DNA of 64,000 bases from Devosia sp. RR2S18 (GTDB lineage: Bacteria; Pseudomonadota; Alphaproteobacteria; Rhizobiales; Devosiaceae), in contig NZ_CP126539.1 in assembly GCF_030177755.1 (NCBI RefSeq), forward strand, positions 2,318,001 to 2,382,000. The letters run 5' to 3'. The notes below the pieces were generated by a model. That model had not been told where the DNA came from, ran no database searches, and saw only the letters and a program-made list of their open reading frames with translations. Positions within the stretch are counted from its first letter, which is position 1. Each line of letters opens with the position of its first letter. The translations under genes were made by a program, and so were the position numbers. Of the stretch, positions 8,354 through 17,121 are shown piece by piece.

Positions 8354-11043
8354 CGAATAACCGCGAGCTTTACCCGGAAGCAAGCCCCCGCGAGCTGTCC
8401 AGGCACGAGCTCGAGAGACCCGTTCATTCCCGCGATGATCTGGCGCGAGATGGCAAGGCCCAACCCTGCCCCGCTCTGCTCCGAGCCTCGCTCGCCCCGC
8501 GCAAATTTCTCGAAGATGAGCTTGCGCTCCGCCTTGGCTACGCCGGGTCCATTATCAGCAATGTCGACGAGATAGCGGCCGGAGCGCACGACGGAACTGA
8601 TCTGCATGATTGGGTTGCTGGCATCGTTGTACTTCACGGCGTTCGAGATGAGATTGATGAAGACCTGACACAGGCGGTCGCTATCACCATTGACCATGAC
8701 CGGCTTGGCGCGGCGTCCGCGTTCGACCGTCATGCCTCGTTGGCTCAGCAAGGCGTCACAAACCAAAAGGGCTCGGTCAAGCGCAGCCTCGGCATCTGTC
8801 GGCGCATTCGTCCAACTGCGTTCACCCCGCTCCAACGCCGATAAGTCCAGGATTTCATCGAGAAGCCGGGTAAGTCGCAGACTCTCCTGGTGGATAGTGG
8901 CAACGAAGCGTTGCCGCTGCCCCTCGTCCAACGCTTCGGGCTGCAGCAATATCTCAGAGAACGATCGGATGGAGGTCATGGGTGTGCGCACTTCGTGGCT
9001 CACTTGGCTCAGGAACTCATCCTTCTGGCTGTCGAGCTGGCGCAGTTGCGCATTGGCTTCCTCCAACTTCAGTGCAGTTGTACGTAATTCAGAAGAAGTT
9101 CTCTCAAGCTCTTGCGAGTACTCGATAACCTGCTGAGTTTCATCGGCCATTTGCATGACTTCCTCAAGCGAAACGTCGCGGCCGGAAACCACCTTCGACA
9201 ACATCACATGGGCCGAAGCCGCTCCGATGGAACCGGCCAGTTCACGCTCCAGCTTGCCAATAAAGTCAGGTGAAGGATCGAGCCGGTCGGGTTCGACCCC
9301 GCTTCCCTGGGCCGCCGTCTCGAACAAGGTCACTGCACGAGTTTCGCCGAGCACACGTTCCGCAACGAAATAGAGATCGTTTGCTGTCGCCGATCCTCGT
9401 ACGAAATTGCCCGCAGCCGTGGGCCGGCGGAAGACATCAACAAATACGCTGGCCTGTATTCGCTCTAGCGCCGACTGATTGGTGAGCAACGACACCGTCA
9501 CGAGCGTCAACACATTCAAGCTGAGGCTCCAAAAGGCGGCATGGGAGAGCGGATCGAGCCCGTCCATCCCGAACATGGCCTCCGGACGCAGCCAGGAGAT
9601 CCCCCAGGGGCCGTCCCGCATCGTTGCCGACACAGCAGGCGAAAAGCTTTCGAAGGAGGGCAGGAAACTGCACCAGAACCAGACCACGGAGCCAACAGAA
9701 ATTGCGGCAATCGCCCCCTTCTGTGAAGCCTCTCGCCAGAACAGCGCGGCTAGAACAGCCGGGAAAAACTGTGCAATGGCCGTGAACGAGATCAGCCCGA
9801 TTGGCGCCAGCGCATCGGAGTCCCGCGTGAAGAAGAAGTAGAAGAAGCCCAGCGACAGGATCAGCAGAATTGAGAAACGTCGCGCCCTGAGCAGCAGGCT
9901 CTTTACCCCGCGGCCGTCGCTGCCCTGCCCGGCGCCAAGCCGCAAAGCCAGGGGCATCACGATATGGTTTGAAACCATTATTGATAGCGCGATCGACTCC
10001 AGGATGATCATGGAAGTCGCGGATGAAAACCCGCCGATAAAGGCAAACAATGCCAAACTGTCCTGACCCGCAGCAAGCGGCAGCGTCAGTGCAAACATGT
10101 CCGGGTTGGCTCCCGCGGGCATGGTGGTGAGCCCATACATCGCGATAGGCAGGATAAAGATGCTCATCAGCAGCATATAGGCGGGAAACGCCCAGGCAGC
10201 GACGCGAAGGTGGCTCTCGTCGGAGTTCTCGACCACCGTGACCTGAAACTGCCGTGGCAAGCATACAATGGCGGCAACCGACAGGAACATGGTCGTGACC
10301 CAGCGGTCATCAAAACTGTTCTCGGGGTCGATGGTGATGCCAGCAGCGGCGGCCTTAGCGAAGATCCCATCCAGGCCACCACCAATGAACACCACAAAGA
10401 TGCCAACGGCGAGCAATGCGGTGAGCTTTACCACCGCCTCGAAAGCGATCGCTGCCACGACGCCGTGATGCTGCTCCTTGGCATCCACATGTCGGGTGCC
10501 GAAAAGGATAGTGAAAAGCGCCATTCCCGCGGCAACGCCCAAGGCAAGCGTCACGTCATCTATGCCGCGCAGGCTGCCTTGACCGAACTCCGATGAGCCT
10601 GCGATGGCCTGGATGGATGATGTCACCGCCTTGAGTTGCAGCGCGATGTACGGAGCAATTCCAATCACCGCAAGAATGGTAACCAGCACGGCAAGCCGAT
10701 TGGATTTGCCGAACCTCGAGGACAGCAGATCGGCAAGGGAGGTGATCCGCTGATTATGGCTGATGCGCACGAGTCGCCGAAGTAGGAACCACCAGCCGAC
10801 GAAGACCAGCGTCGGCCCCATATAGATGGTGAGGAACTCGAGGCCGCTGCGAGCAGCATTACCAACCGCGCCATAGAAGGTCCAACTGGTGCAGTAGACC
10901 GAGATGGAGAGCGTATAGACGGCCGGGGAGTGTAGCCATGAGCGCTGGTTGGTTCGCGCCCTCCGGTCACCGAAATAGGCGAGAACGAACAGCAGTCCGA
11001 CGTAGCCGATTGCTGTTGCGATCACGAAGTCGGCCGACAGCAC
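8350..11043 (-). CDS. SLC5/PutP-type sensor histidine kinase
   Basis: An 897-residue sensor. The first ~500 residues form a sodium:solute-symporter-like (SLC5) domain of about 13 helices (for example FVIATAIGYVGLLFVLAYF at the start). After a linker and a coiled coil (about 640-680) come a HisKA domain with phosphoacceptor His683 in SHEVRTP and a HATPase_c domain with N box NLISNAVKYN, DNGPG and GAGLGLAISR. This architecture matches CbrA/CrbS/MxtR-type kinases, which respond to histidine, acetate or other carbon sources. It starts at GTG 11043 directly after the small membrane protein stop (TGAGTG). The likely partner is the response regulator two genes upstream. The ligand is not known. Confidence 0.93.
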   Translation of the reverse strand: MLSADFVIATAIGYVGLLFVLAYFGDRRARTNQRSWLHSPAVYTLSISVYCTSWTFYGAVGNAARSGLEFLTIYMGPTLVFVGWWFLLRRLVRISHNQRITSLADLLSSRFGKSNRLAVLVTILAVIGIAPYIALQLKAVTSSIQAIAGSSEFGQGSLRGIDDVTLALGVAAGMALFTILFGTRHVDAKEQHHGVVAAIAFEAVVKLTALLAVGIFVVFIGGGLDGIFAKAAAAGITIDPENSFDDRWVTTMFLSVAAIVCLPRQFQVTVVENSDESHLRVAAWAFPAYMLLMSIFILPIAMYGLTTMPAGANPDMFALTLPLAAGQDSLALFAFIGGFSSATSMIILESIALSIMVSNHIVMPLALRLGAGQGSDGRGVKSLLLRARRFSILLILSLGFFYFFFTRDSDALAPIGLISFTAIAQFFPAVLAALFWREASQKGAIAAISVGSVVWFWCSFLPSFESFSPAVSATMRDGPWGISWLRPEAMFGMDGLDPLSHAAFWSLSLNVLTLVTVSLLTNQSALERIQASVFVDVFRRPTAAGNFVRGSATANDLYFVAERVLGETRAVTLFETAAQGSGVEPDRLDPSPDFIGKLERELAGSIGAASAHVMLSKVVSGRDVSLEEVMQMADETQQVIEYSQELERTSSELRTTALKLEEANAQLRQLDSQKDEFLSQVSHEVRTPMTSIRSFSEILLQPEALDEGQRQRFVATIHQESLRLTRLLDEILDLSALERGERSWTNAPTDAEAALDRALLVCDALLSQRGMTVERGRRAKPVMVNGDSDRLCQVFINLISNAVKYNDASNPIMQISSVVRSGRYLVDIADNGPGVAKAERKLIFEKFARGERGSEQSGAGLGLAISRQIIAGMNGSLELVPGQLAGACFRVKLAVIR

Positions 11044-11277
11044 TCAGCCTTCTCCCTCATCTGCCTCGGACATCGGCTCCGGAGGCAATTTGCGCGTAAG
11101 CAGCGCCGTCAGCACGATCATCAGCAGCCAAGCGCCGAAAAGATAGAGGATGATCTGTGGTACTCCGAACCGGTTTACCGGCCGGTCAAAGACGTAGACC
11201 AGAGGCGGAAAGAACAGCGCTGAACTTGCCACCGTCAGGGCCAGCATCGCGCTTTGCAGCTTACCCCGGTCCAGCAT
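11044..11277 (-). CDS. Small two-helix membrane protein
   Basis: A 77-residue protein with two hydrophobic segments (SAMLALTVASSALFFPPLVYV and IILYLFGAWLLMIVLTALL) and a charged C-terminus (EPMSEADEGEG). It overlaps the end of the response-regulator gene by 17 nt and abuts the kinase start, so it sits inside a tightly packed signalling operon. This size and position resemble small subunits that accompany solute symporters or SLC5 sensor proteins. It may therefore associate with the kinase's transporter-like domain (inference). No specific family was recognised. Confidence 0.75.
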   Translation of the reverse strand: MLDRGKLQSAMLALTVASSALFFPPLVYVFDRPVNRFGVPQIILYLFGAWLLMIVLTALLTRKLPPEPMSEADEGEG

Positions 11278-11644
11278 GTTCACCCAGCAGTTGACGCACC
11301 GCGCCCACGACCTCGGCATTGGCATAAGGCTTGGTGACAAAGCGGTTGGCCCCCAACTCCTCGGCAATGCGGCGATCCTGCTGTTGCCCCTTGGCGGTAA
11401 GAACCAGCACGGGCAAAGCGTGGGTATGGGCGTCCGCTCGAATGTGCTTGAGCACATCGAAGCCGTTTCGCTTCGGCAGCATGACGTCGAGCACCACCAT
11501 GCGCGGCTGAAACTGACGCAAGGCCGCGATGGCAGCTTCGCCGTCCGTGACAGAACTAATGCTCCAACCTGCTCGCCTCAGAATGAAGTCGAGCGACTCC
11601 AAAATACTCGGCTCATCCTCGGCAATGAGAATATCGATAGCCAA
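11261..11644 (-). CDS. Single-domain response regulator
   Basis: A CheY-like receiver of 127 residues with no output domain. It has the acidic pocket AEDE (residues 8-11), phosphoacceptor Asp53 in VVLDVMLPKRNG, the Thr in VLTAKG and the conserved Lys105 in VTKPYAN. The start is taken as TTG at 11644 because it follows a GGGGGG run and matches the length of the domain. An upstream in-frame start at 11698 would overlap the preceding gene's stop region and add an Arg-rich stretch. Lacking a DNA-binding domain, it must act by phosphotransfer or protein contact. The XRE regulator encoded just upstream is the obvious candidate target (inference). Confidence 0.88.
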   Translation of the reverse strand: MAIDILIAEDEPSILESLDFILRRAGWSISSVTDGEAAIAALRQFQPRMVVLDVMLPKRNGFDVLKHIRADAHTHALPVLVLTAKGQQQDRRIAEELGANRFVTKPYANAEVVGAVRQLLGEHAGPG

Positions 11645-11698
11645 TGTCCCCCCACGATCTGCACGGTCTCCCCTCCGCGCTGCGACACTTAAGCGCAA

Positions 11699-13327
11699 TC
11701 AGCTCGATCCGCCAAGGCCGAACTCTTGAGGCACAAGCGGGCCGCGGGTTTCCCGGTTGCGCCCTGAAGGCGGCGGCGCTTCCTCTTGCCGATCAGGGCA
11801 GTCGTGTCGAGTGCACAAGCGACAACTCGGGCCGACCGGCACGTCTGCAGCAGAATTGGTAAGGTCGAGACCTGCTCCGTAGATCGTCCGATCCGCATGC
11901 AGGGCATCGCATGCCAGCATGATCGAAACGGGTACAGCTGCCTCCCGGAAGGAGGCGGTTCTGCGCTGTACGGTTCTCGCCAGAAAGAGGTAGCGCGACC
12001 CATCCGAGAAGCGCACGACCTGCCGTTGCAGGACGTCCGGTTGGCGGAAGGCCATGTAGACCGCCCAAAGGGGGCAGGCATGACCGCTTTTAGGCAACAG
12101 CAAACCGGGAAGCGGGAAGTGCTTGGTGAGGCGACCGGCGGGATCGGAACGCAGAAAGCCGAATGGCACTCCTTCTTGGCCCGGCTTTCGCAGGGTGACG
12201 AGGCGATGCGCCACCTGCTCGAAGCTCGCCGAATAGAGCTGCCGCAGCTGATCGATGTCATAGGCGTGTGCGTCAGCATCAGCCAGGAATCGCGCATAGG
12301 GGAAGACTATAGCTCCAGCTAGGTAGGACCCCATGGCGCGGGTCGCCAAGCGTCGGGCCAAAGGGGTCGAAAGTACTGCGGCCGAAAGCGAGGTTGCAAT
12401 CGCGTCAGAGCCCGCTAATTCACCGTAGAGCCGCGCCAACTGAAACTGTCGCGTCGCCAGCGTTGTGGTTCCTGCGAACCAGACCGTTCGGCTTGCCGGA
12501 TCGTAGCGATACTGCCCAGGGTAGTCCGGAGGAAACTCCCTTGGTCGTGCGCCAACGAGCGTTTGGACACCAAACCCTGCATCGAGCGCCGTCACCATAG
12601 CCGCTGGCCCAAATGGTCCGTATTCGGCCAATTCGGAGCGGAGGTTGTCCGCCGCAGTTTCGAGCAGTTCGAAATAGTTGTTGGCATCGAGCAGCAGGTC
12701 GTCGATCTCGCGCGCTGGAGAGACGCTACGCCGCTCCTGGCTCGTGCTTTCGAATTGGCCGATAAGGGTACGAGCTACCTCAGTAAGGGTAAGGCTCTCG
12801 CGGCCGATGGTAGCCACAAACCGGGCGCGCTCTGTATCGTCCAGCTCTTCGACATCTTGCAGGATTTCGGCGCTGGAGCGGATGGCCGTAACGCCGCTCA
12901 GGATCTGATGCAGCAACTGCGACAGCAGCGGATCGGATCGAAGTCGGTCGGCATAGGCCTCTGCTTGGCTTTGTACGTCTCCATACGCTCTGTAGAGTCG
13001 TGCCAGCGCAGTGGCGCTGGCGGGATATTGCGCCACGAGTTCCCGCCGCTCGTCAGGTCGGAAGGACACCGACTCAAGCAGGGGATCGGCAAAGCTCTCC
13101 TCCAGCTCATGCAGCAGTTTCTGCTCCGCCTTTCCCTCCAACTCGTCGAGGCTAATCGAGAGTTGTTGGGCGATCCGGATCAGCAGGGCACCGCCGACAT
13201 CGCGTTTATTATTCTCGATGAGATTGAGATAGCTCGGCGAAATGCCGACGGTGCGGGCCAGGGCCGCCTGTGAAATCCCGAGGTTCTTCCGGCGACTGCT
13301 GATCCGGAAACCGATCGGTGCACGCAT
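11699..13327 (-). CDS. ScfR/DUF2083-type XRE regulator with internal DHp-like segment
   Basis: A 542-residue transcription factor. Residues 4-65 are an XRE helix-turn-helix (ISQAALARTVGISPSYLNLIE). The C-terminal half (about 250-510) resembles the short-chain fatty-acyl regulator family, which pairs an IrrE-like domain with a DUF2083 domain, including the terminal cysteine pattern CRLCTRHDC. The usual HEXXH of the IrrE-like part is not visible (the segment reads QLARLYGELAG), so protease activity is unlikely. Residues 135-190 align without gaps to the HisKA helices of the neighbouring kinase, with His140 aligned to the phosphohistidine. It is divergent from the ABC transporter, which it probably controls together with its own operon. 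Confidence 0.88.
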   Translation of the reverse strand: MRAPIGFRISSRRKNLGISQAALARTVGISPSYLNLIENNKRDVGGALLIRIAQQLSISLDELEGKAEQKLLHELEESFADPLLESVSFRPDERRELVAQYPASATALARLYRAYGDVQSQAEAYADRLRSDPLLSQLLHQILSGVTAIRSSAEILQDVEELDDTERARFVATIGRESLTLTEVARTLIGQFESTSQERRSVSPAREIDDLLLDANNYFELLETAADNLRSELAEYGPFGPAAMVTALDAGFGVQTLVGARPREFPPDYPGQYRYDPASRTVWFAGTTTLATRQFQLARLYGELAGSDAIATSLSAAVLSTPLARRLATRAMGSYLAGAIVFPYARFLADADAHAYDIDQLRQLYSASFEQVAHRLVTLRKPGQEGVPFGFLRSDPAGRLTKHFPLPGLLLPKSGHACPLWAVYMAFRQPDVLQRQVVRFSDGSRYLFLARTVQRRTASFREAAVPVSIMLACDALHADRTIYGAGLDLTNSAADVPVGPSCRLCTRHDCPDRQEEAPPPSGRNRETRGPLVPQEFGLGGSS

Positions 13328-13367
13328 GACCTGCCACTCCCCAGCGCCGCTTCTGTCAACGCATTGA

Positions 13368-13387
13368 CTAGATCAGGTACGATCTAG
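13368..13387. promoter_or_regulatory. Candidate operator palindrome between the XRE regulator and the transporter operon
   Basis: CTAGATC and GATCTAG form a perfect 7-bp inverted repeat with a 6-bp spacer, located 41 bp upstream of the regulator start and 131 bp upstream of the binding-protein gene. A TTGACT hexamer overlaps its left edge. The position suits an autoregulatory XRE operator. Assignment to this regulator is inference. Confidence 0.45.
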
Positions 13388-13517
13388 AACAAGTATTTAC
13401 AGAATAAGCTCACGATTACAATGCGCTATTGCCTCCATTTTCTCTGTGCCTGAATAATCAGGTAGCGGTGAGCTGACGGCTATGCATCGGCGGCCCCGCG
13501 CTAAAAGGAGGAAATCG

Positions 13518-14873
13518 ATGACACTTTGGAAGCGCGGCCTTACCCGTCGTCGGGTGCTGCAGACCGGTCTTGCCGGCATAATCGGGACCGGCGTTGCACC
13601 CATGATCTTCACCAAGGGGGCGTGGGCGCAAGAATTCTGCAACAACCCCACCGGTGACACCGTCACCTTTGGGCTGAACCTGCCATTGACCGGCGCCTAT
13701 GCGGAGGAAGGCGCGGACGAACAGAAGGCCTATGAACTCGCGATCCAGCACCTCAATGGTGAAGGCGATGGTGGCCTGCTCAACGTCATGCAGCCCTCTT
13801 CCCTCAAGGGAAATGGCATTCTCGGGAAGAAAGTCGCGTTCGTTACATCCGACAGCCAGACCAAGTCGGACGTTGCTCGTGCCGGCGCGACCCGTATGAT
13901 CGAGCGCGATGGCGCTATAATGATCACCGGCGGTTCATCCTCGGGTGAAGCCATTGCCGTGCAAGGTCTCTGCCAGGAACTAGGCGTTATCTTCATGGCA
14001 GGGCTGACCCACTCCAACGACACAACGGGTAAGGACAAGAAGCGCTACGGTTTCCGCCACTTCTTCAATGCTTATCAGTCAGGCATTGGTCTGGCCCCTG
14101 TCCTTGTTCAGGAGTACGGCGCCGATCGCCGCGCCTATCACCTGACAGCCGACTACACCTGGGGCTGGACCCAGGAAGAATCCATCAAGAACGCTACCGA
14201 AGCGCTTGGTTGGGAGACCGTAGAAGCGGTTCGTACGCCTCTCGGGGCCGCCGACTTCTCGCAGTATCTGACCCCAGTGCTTAACTCCGGCGCAGATGTC
14301 CTGATCCTCAACCACTACGGCACCGACATGGTGAACTCGCTCACCCAGGCGGTGCAATTCGGGATGCGGGATCGTCAGGTTAACGGCAAGAACTTCGAGA
14401 TCGTCACTCCCCTCATCTCCGAGCTTATGGCCAAGGGCGCTGGCGAGAGCGTCAAGGGCGTGTTCGGCACCTCGAACTGGCACTGGAACCTGCAGGACGA
14501 GGGCACCAAAGCCTTCACGAAGTCCTTCGGCGCCGCATACGGCTCGCCACCATCGCAGGCGGCACACACCGCTTATGTTCAGGCGCTGCTCTATGCAGAT
14601 GCTGTTGAGCGTGCCGGCACCTTCTATCCGCCCGAAGTTATCGCAGCGCTGGAAGGGCACGAGTTCGACAATATGGGCAATGGCCCCACTCTTTACCGTG
14701 CCGAAGACCACCAGTGCATCAAGAACGTTCTCGTGGTGCGCGGAAATGAGAATCCGACCAGCGAGTTCGACGTGCTGAACATCGTTCAGGAAGTTCCGCG
14801 CGAAGAAGTGGCTTACGACCCCGACATGTTCGGCGGCGAGCTCGGCCCGGCCGAACCTGTGCCGATGTGCTAG
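13518..14873 (+). CDS. Branched-chain-amino-acid/urea-type ABC transporter, substrate-binding protein (Tat-exported)
   Basis: A 451-residue periplasmic binding protein of the type I fold used by the HAAT (Liv/Urt) transporters. A twin-arginine signal is visible (TRRRVLQTG followed by a hydrophobic stretch and AWA cleavage near residue 37), so it is exported folded. The start at 13518 is set by AGGAGG 7 nt upstream. It heads an operon with two permeases and two ATPases. The ligand cannot be read from sequence; Liv-family proteins bind amino acids, amides, urea or carboxylates. A strong hairpin follows the gene. Confidence 0.9.
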   Translation: MTLWKRGLTRRRVLQTGLAGIIGTGVAPMIFTKGAWAQEFCNNPTGDTVTFGLNLPLTGAYAEEGADEQKAYELAIQHLNGEGDGGLLNVMQPSSLKGNGILGKKVAFVTSDSQTKSDVARAGATRMIERDGAIMITGGSSSGEAIAVQGLCQELGVIFMAGLTHSNDTTGKDKKRYGFRHFFNAYQSGIGLAPVLVQEYGADRRAYHLTADYTWGWTQEESIKNATEALGWETVEAVRTPLGAADFSQYLTPVLNSGADVLILNHYGTDMVNSLTQAVQFGMRDRQVNGKNFEIVTPLISELMAKGAGESVKGVFGTSNWHWNLQDEGTKAFTKSFGAAYGSPPSQAAHTAYVQALLYADAVERAGTFYPPEVIAALEGHEFDNMGNGPTLYRAEDHQCIKNVLVVRGNENPTSEFDVLNIVQEVPREEVAYDPDMFGGELGPAEPVPMC

Positions 14874-14879
14874 TGCCCT

Positions 14880-14905
14880 GCCCGCCCCGGTGCACCGGGG
14901 CGGGC
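14880..14905 (+). other. Intercistronic hairpin after the binding-protein gene
   Basis: A perfect 11-bp GC stem (GCCCGCCCCGG/CCGGGGCGGGC) with a TGCA loop and no T tract, between the binding-protein stop and the permease start. Hairpins at this spot in transporter operons commonly stabilise the upstream message or partly terminate transcription, giving more binding protein than permease. That role here is inference. Confidence 0.7.
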
Positions 14906-14927
14906 TCCGCTTCAGCCGGAGTCTTCT

Positions 14928-15959
14928 ATGTTTGATGCCATTTTCCTGCAGTTCCTCAATGGACTGGACAAGGGCGGCGCCTATGCCTTGATCGCACTGG
15001 GTCTGACCCTGGTGTTCGGTACGCTGGGCGTTGTGAACTTCGCCCACGGTGCGCTCTTCATGCTGGGCGCATTCTGTGCAGTCTTCTTCCGTCAAATGCT
15101 GACGCTAGAGACTGTTACGGTCGACGAGACACAGTTGTCCCCCTGGGGAACACCGCTCGAGATACGCGAACCTCTGGTGCAGACCTGGTTCGGCGACCTC
15201 GGTGCGGTCCTCGTCAACTACTCGGTGCCCGCTTCCCTCATCCTCACCATTCCGGTGATGCTGATCGTCGGCATCGCGCTGGAACGCGGTATCATCAAGC
15301 ATTTCTACAAGCGCCCGCATGCCGAGCAGATTCTGGTCACCTTCGGCCTCGCGATCGTTGCGCAGGAAATCATCAAGTCCGTATTTGGCCCCAATCCTCT
15401 GCCGCAGCCCATGCCGGTTGAACTGCGTGGCGCCGCCGACATCGGCGCGTGGCTAGGGATGCAGGCAGGCGTGATCACCTACCCCATCTGGCGTTTGGTC
15501 TACTTCGCCTTCGCGGCGGTTCTGATCGGAGGGGTGTTCGCCTTTCTTCAGTTTACCACCTTCGGGATGGTGGTGCGCGCTGGCATGGCCGATCGCGAGA
15601 CCGTCGGCCTCCTTGGCATCAATATTGACCGGCGCTTCACCATCATGTTCGGCCTAGCGGCCGTGGTCGCCGGTATGGCTGGCGTCATGTACACGCCCCT
15701 CCTGCCCCCCAACTACCATCTTGGCATGGACTTCCTGGTGCTGAGCTTTGTGGTGGTGGTGGTGGGTGGCATGGGCTCGCTGCCCGGTGCGGTGGCCGCA
15801 GGGTTCCTGCTCGGCATCCTCCAATCCTTTGCATCCATGACGCAGGTAAAGGCCCTCATCCCGGGAATCGACCAGATCATCATCTACCTGGTTGCCGTCA
15901 TCATTCTGCTAGTTCGTCCGCGGGGCCTCTTCGGTCGGCGCGGCGTGATGGAGGCCTAG
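14928..15959 (+). CDS. livH: HAAT-family ABC transporter permease (LivH-type)
   Basis: A 343-residue inner-membrane permease with about eight helices. It has the [26 protein letters not shown] start typical in position for LivH proteins, [17 protein letters not shown], and a final helix before RPRGLFGR. Shine-Dalgarno GGAG lies 7 nt before the ATG. It pairs with the LivM-type protein to form the channel. The symbol reflects family type, not proven leucine transport. Confidence 0.92.
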   Translation: MFDAIFLQFLNGLDKGGAYALIALGLTLVFGTLGVVNFAHGALFMLGAFCAVFFRQMLTLETVTVDETQLSPWGTPLEIREPLVQTWFGDLGAVLVNYSVPASLILTIPVMLIVGIALERGIIKHFYKRPHAEQILVTFGLAIVAQEIIKSVFGPNPLPQPMPVELRGAADIGAWLGMQAGVITYPIWRLVYFAFAAVLIGGVFAFLQFTTFGMVVRAGMADRETVGLLGINIDRRFTIMFGLAAVVAGMAGVMYTPLLPPNYHLGMDFLVLSFVVVVVGGMGSLPGAVAAGFLLGILQSFASMTQVKALIPGIDQIIIYLVAVIILLVRPRGLFGRRGVMEA

Positions 15960-15963
15960 GCCA

Positions 15964-17112
15964 ATGCTCACTATGTCTCGCAATGACCTGTTGCTCTTCC
16001 TTGGCTTCGCCCTGGTCGTGGTCACCATGCCGATTTGGCTGCAGCCTTTCGGCGCCGCTTACCCCGACCTCCTCACGCGCTTCATGATTTTTGCGATCTT
16101 TGCGGTGGGCTTCAACATTCTCTTCGGCCTCACGGGCTATCTGAGCTTCGGCCATGCCGCCTTCTTCGGCGTCGGGTCCTACGCGGCCGTATGGTCGTTC
16201 AAGCTACTTAGCATGGATGCCCTGCCTGCCATGATCTTCGCTGTGGCAATTTCGGCTGTGTTCGCTCTGGTGATCGGCTTTGTGAGCCTCAGGCGCTCCG
16301 GCATCTACTTCTCGATCCTGACGCTCGCCTTCGCGCAGATGAGTTATAATCTCGCCTATTCGGTCCTGACGCCGATCACCAATGGTGAAACGGGTCTGCA
16401 GCTCACCCTGTCCGATCCGCGGCACCTCGACCGGCTCTTTGGTGAAGCGGCTGCCCGCCTGCCGGTCCCCAGCATCTTCGGGATGCCACTGACCGGTTAC
16501 AACGCCTTTTACTTCTGCGCGGCCCTGTTGCTCATCACTTTCTTCCTCGCGCAGCGGATCGCAGGTTCACCATTTGGCATGATGCTCAAGGGCATTAAGT
16601 CCAACCAGACGCGCATGAACTACACAGGCTTCAATACCCGCCCCTACACCCTCGCCGCCTTTGTGATCTCCGGAATGTATGCGGGCCTGGCTGGCGGCCT
16701 CCTCGCCATTGTCGATCCACTTGCAGGCGCCGAGCGCATGCAGTGGACCGCCTCTGGCGAAGTCGTCCTGATGACCATCCTCGGCGGGGCTGGCACCCTC
16801 ATCGGACCCGTCATCGGCGCCTGGCTGATCAAGTATTTCGAGAATATCTTCTCCGCGATCAACGAATCCATCCTGGCCCGCTTCTGGGATTTCCTTCCGG
16901 AGGGTCTCGATTATGCGGCTGTCGTTGTGACGAGCAAGTTCGTTGGCGAGGGCTGGTTCCTCACGCTGGGCCTCGTGTTCGTGCTGATCGTGGTCTTTCT
17001 ACCCGGCGGCATTATGGAGGGCGTGCGCCGCATTGCCGGCCTCTTCGATCGCTCTCGGCGGTCCCCAACTAAGCCGGCCAAAGGCGCAGCGCATGCGCAG
17101 CCAGCGGAATAG
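15964..17112 (+). CDS. livM: HAAT-family ABC transporter permease (LivM-type)
   Basis: A 382-residue permease with about ten hydrophobic helices. Visible family stretches are [20 protein letters not shown] in helices 2-3, [19 protein letters not shown], and [15 protein letters not shown] near residue 275. It begins 4 nt after the livH stop. The tail is basic and soluble ([12 protein letters not shown]). It forms the second half of the transport channel. Confidence 0.92.
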   Translation: MLTMSRNDLLLFLGFALVVVTMPIWLQPFGAAYPDLLTRFMIFAIFAVGFNILFGLTGYLSFGHAAFFGVGSYAAVWSFKLLSMDALPAMIFAVAISAVFALVIGFVSLRRSGIYFSILTLAFAQMSYNLAYSVLTPITNGETGLQLTLSDPRHLDRLFGEAAARLPVPSIFGMPLTGYNAFYFCAALLLITFFLAQRIAGSPFGMMLKGIKSNQTRMNYTGFNTRPYTLAAFVISGMYAGLAGGLLAIVDPLAGAERMQWTASGEVVLMTILGGAGTLIGPVIGAWLIKYFENIFSAINESILARFWDFLPEGLDYAAVVVTSKFVGEGWFLTLGLVFVLIVVFLPGGIMEGVRRIAGLFDRSRRSPTKPAKGAAHAQPAE

Positions 17113-17121
17113 GAGCGCACC

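Noticed and set aside
14079..15095. 338-codon minus-strand frame over the binding-protein gene
   Set aside because: Antisense shadow crossing two real genes and the intercistronic hairpin.
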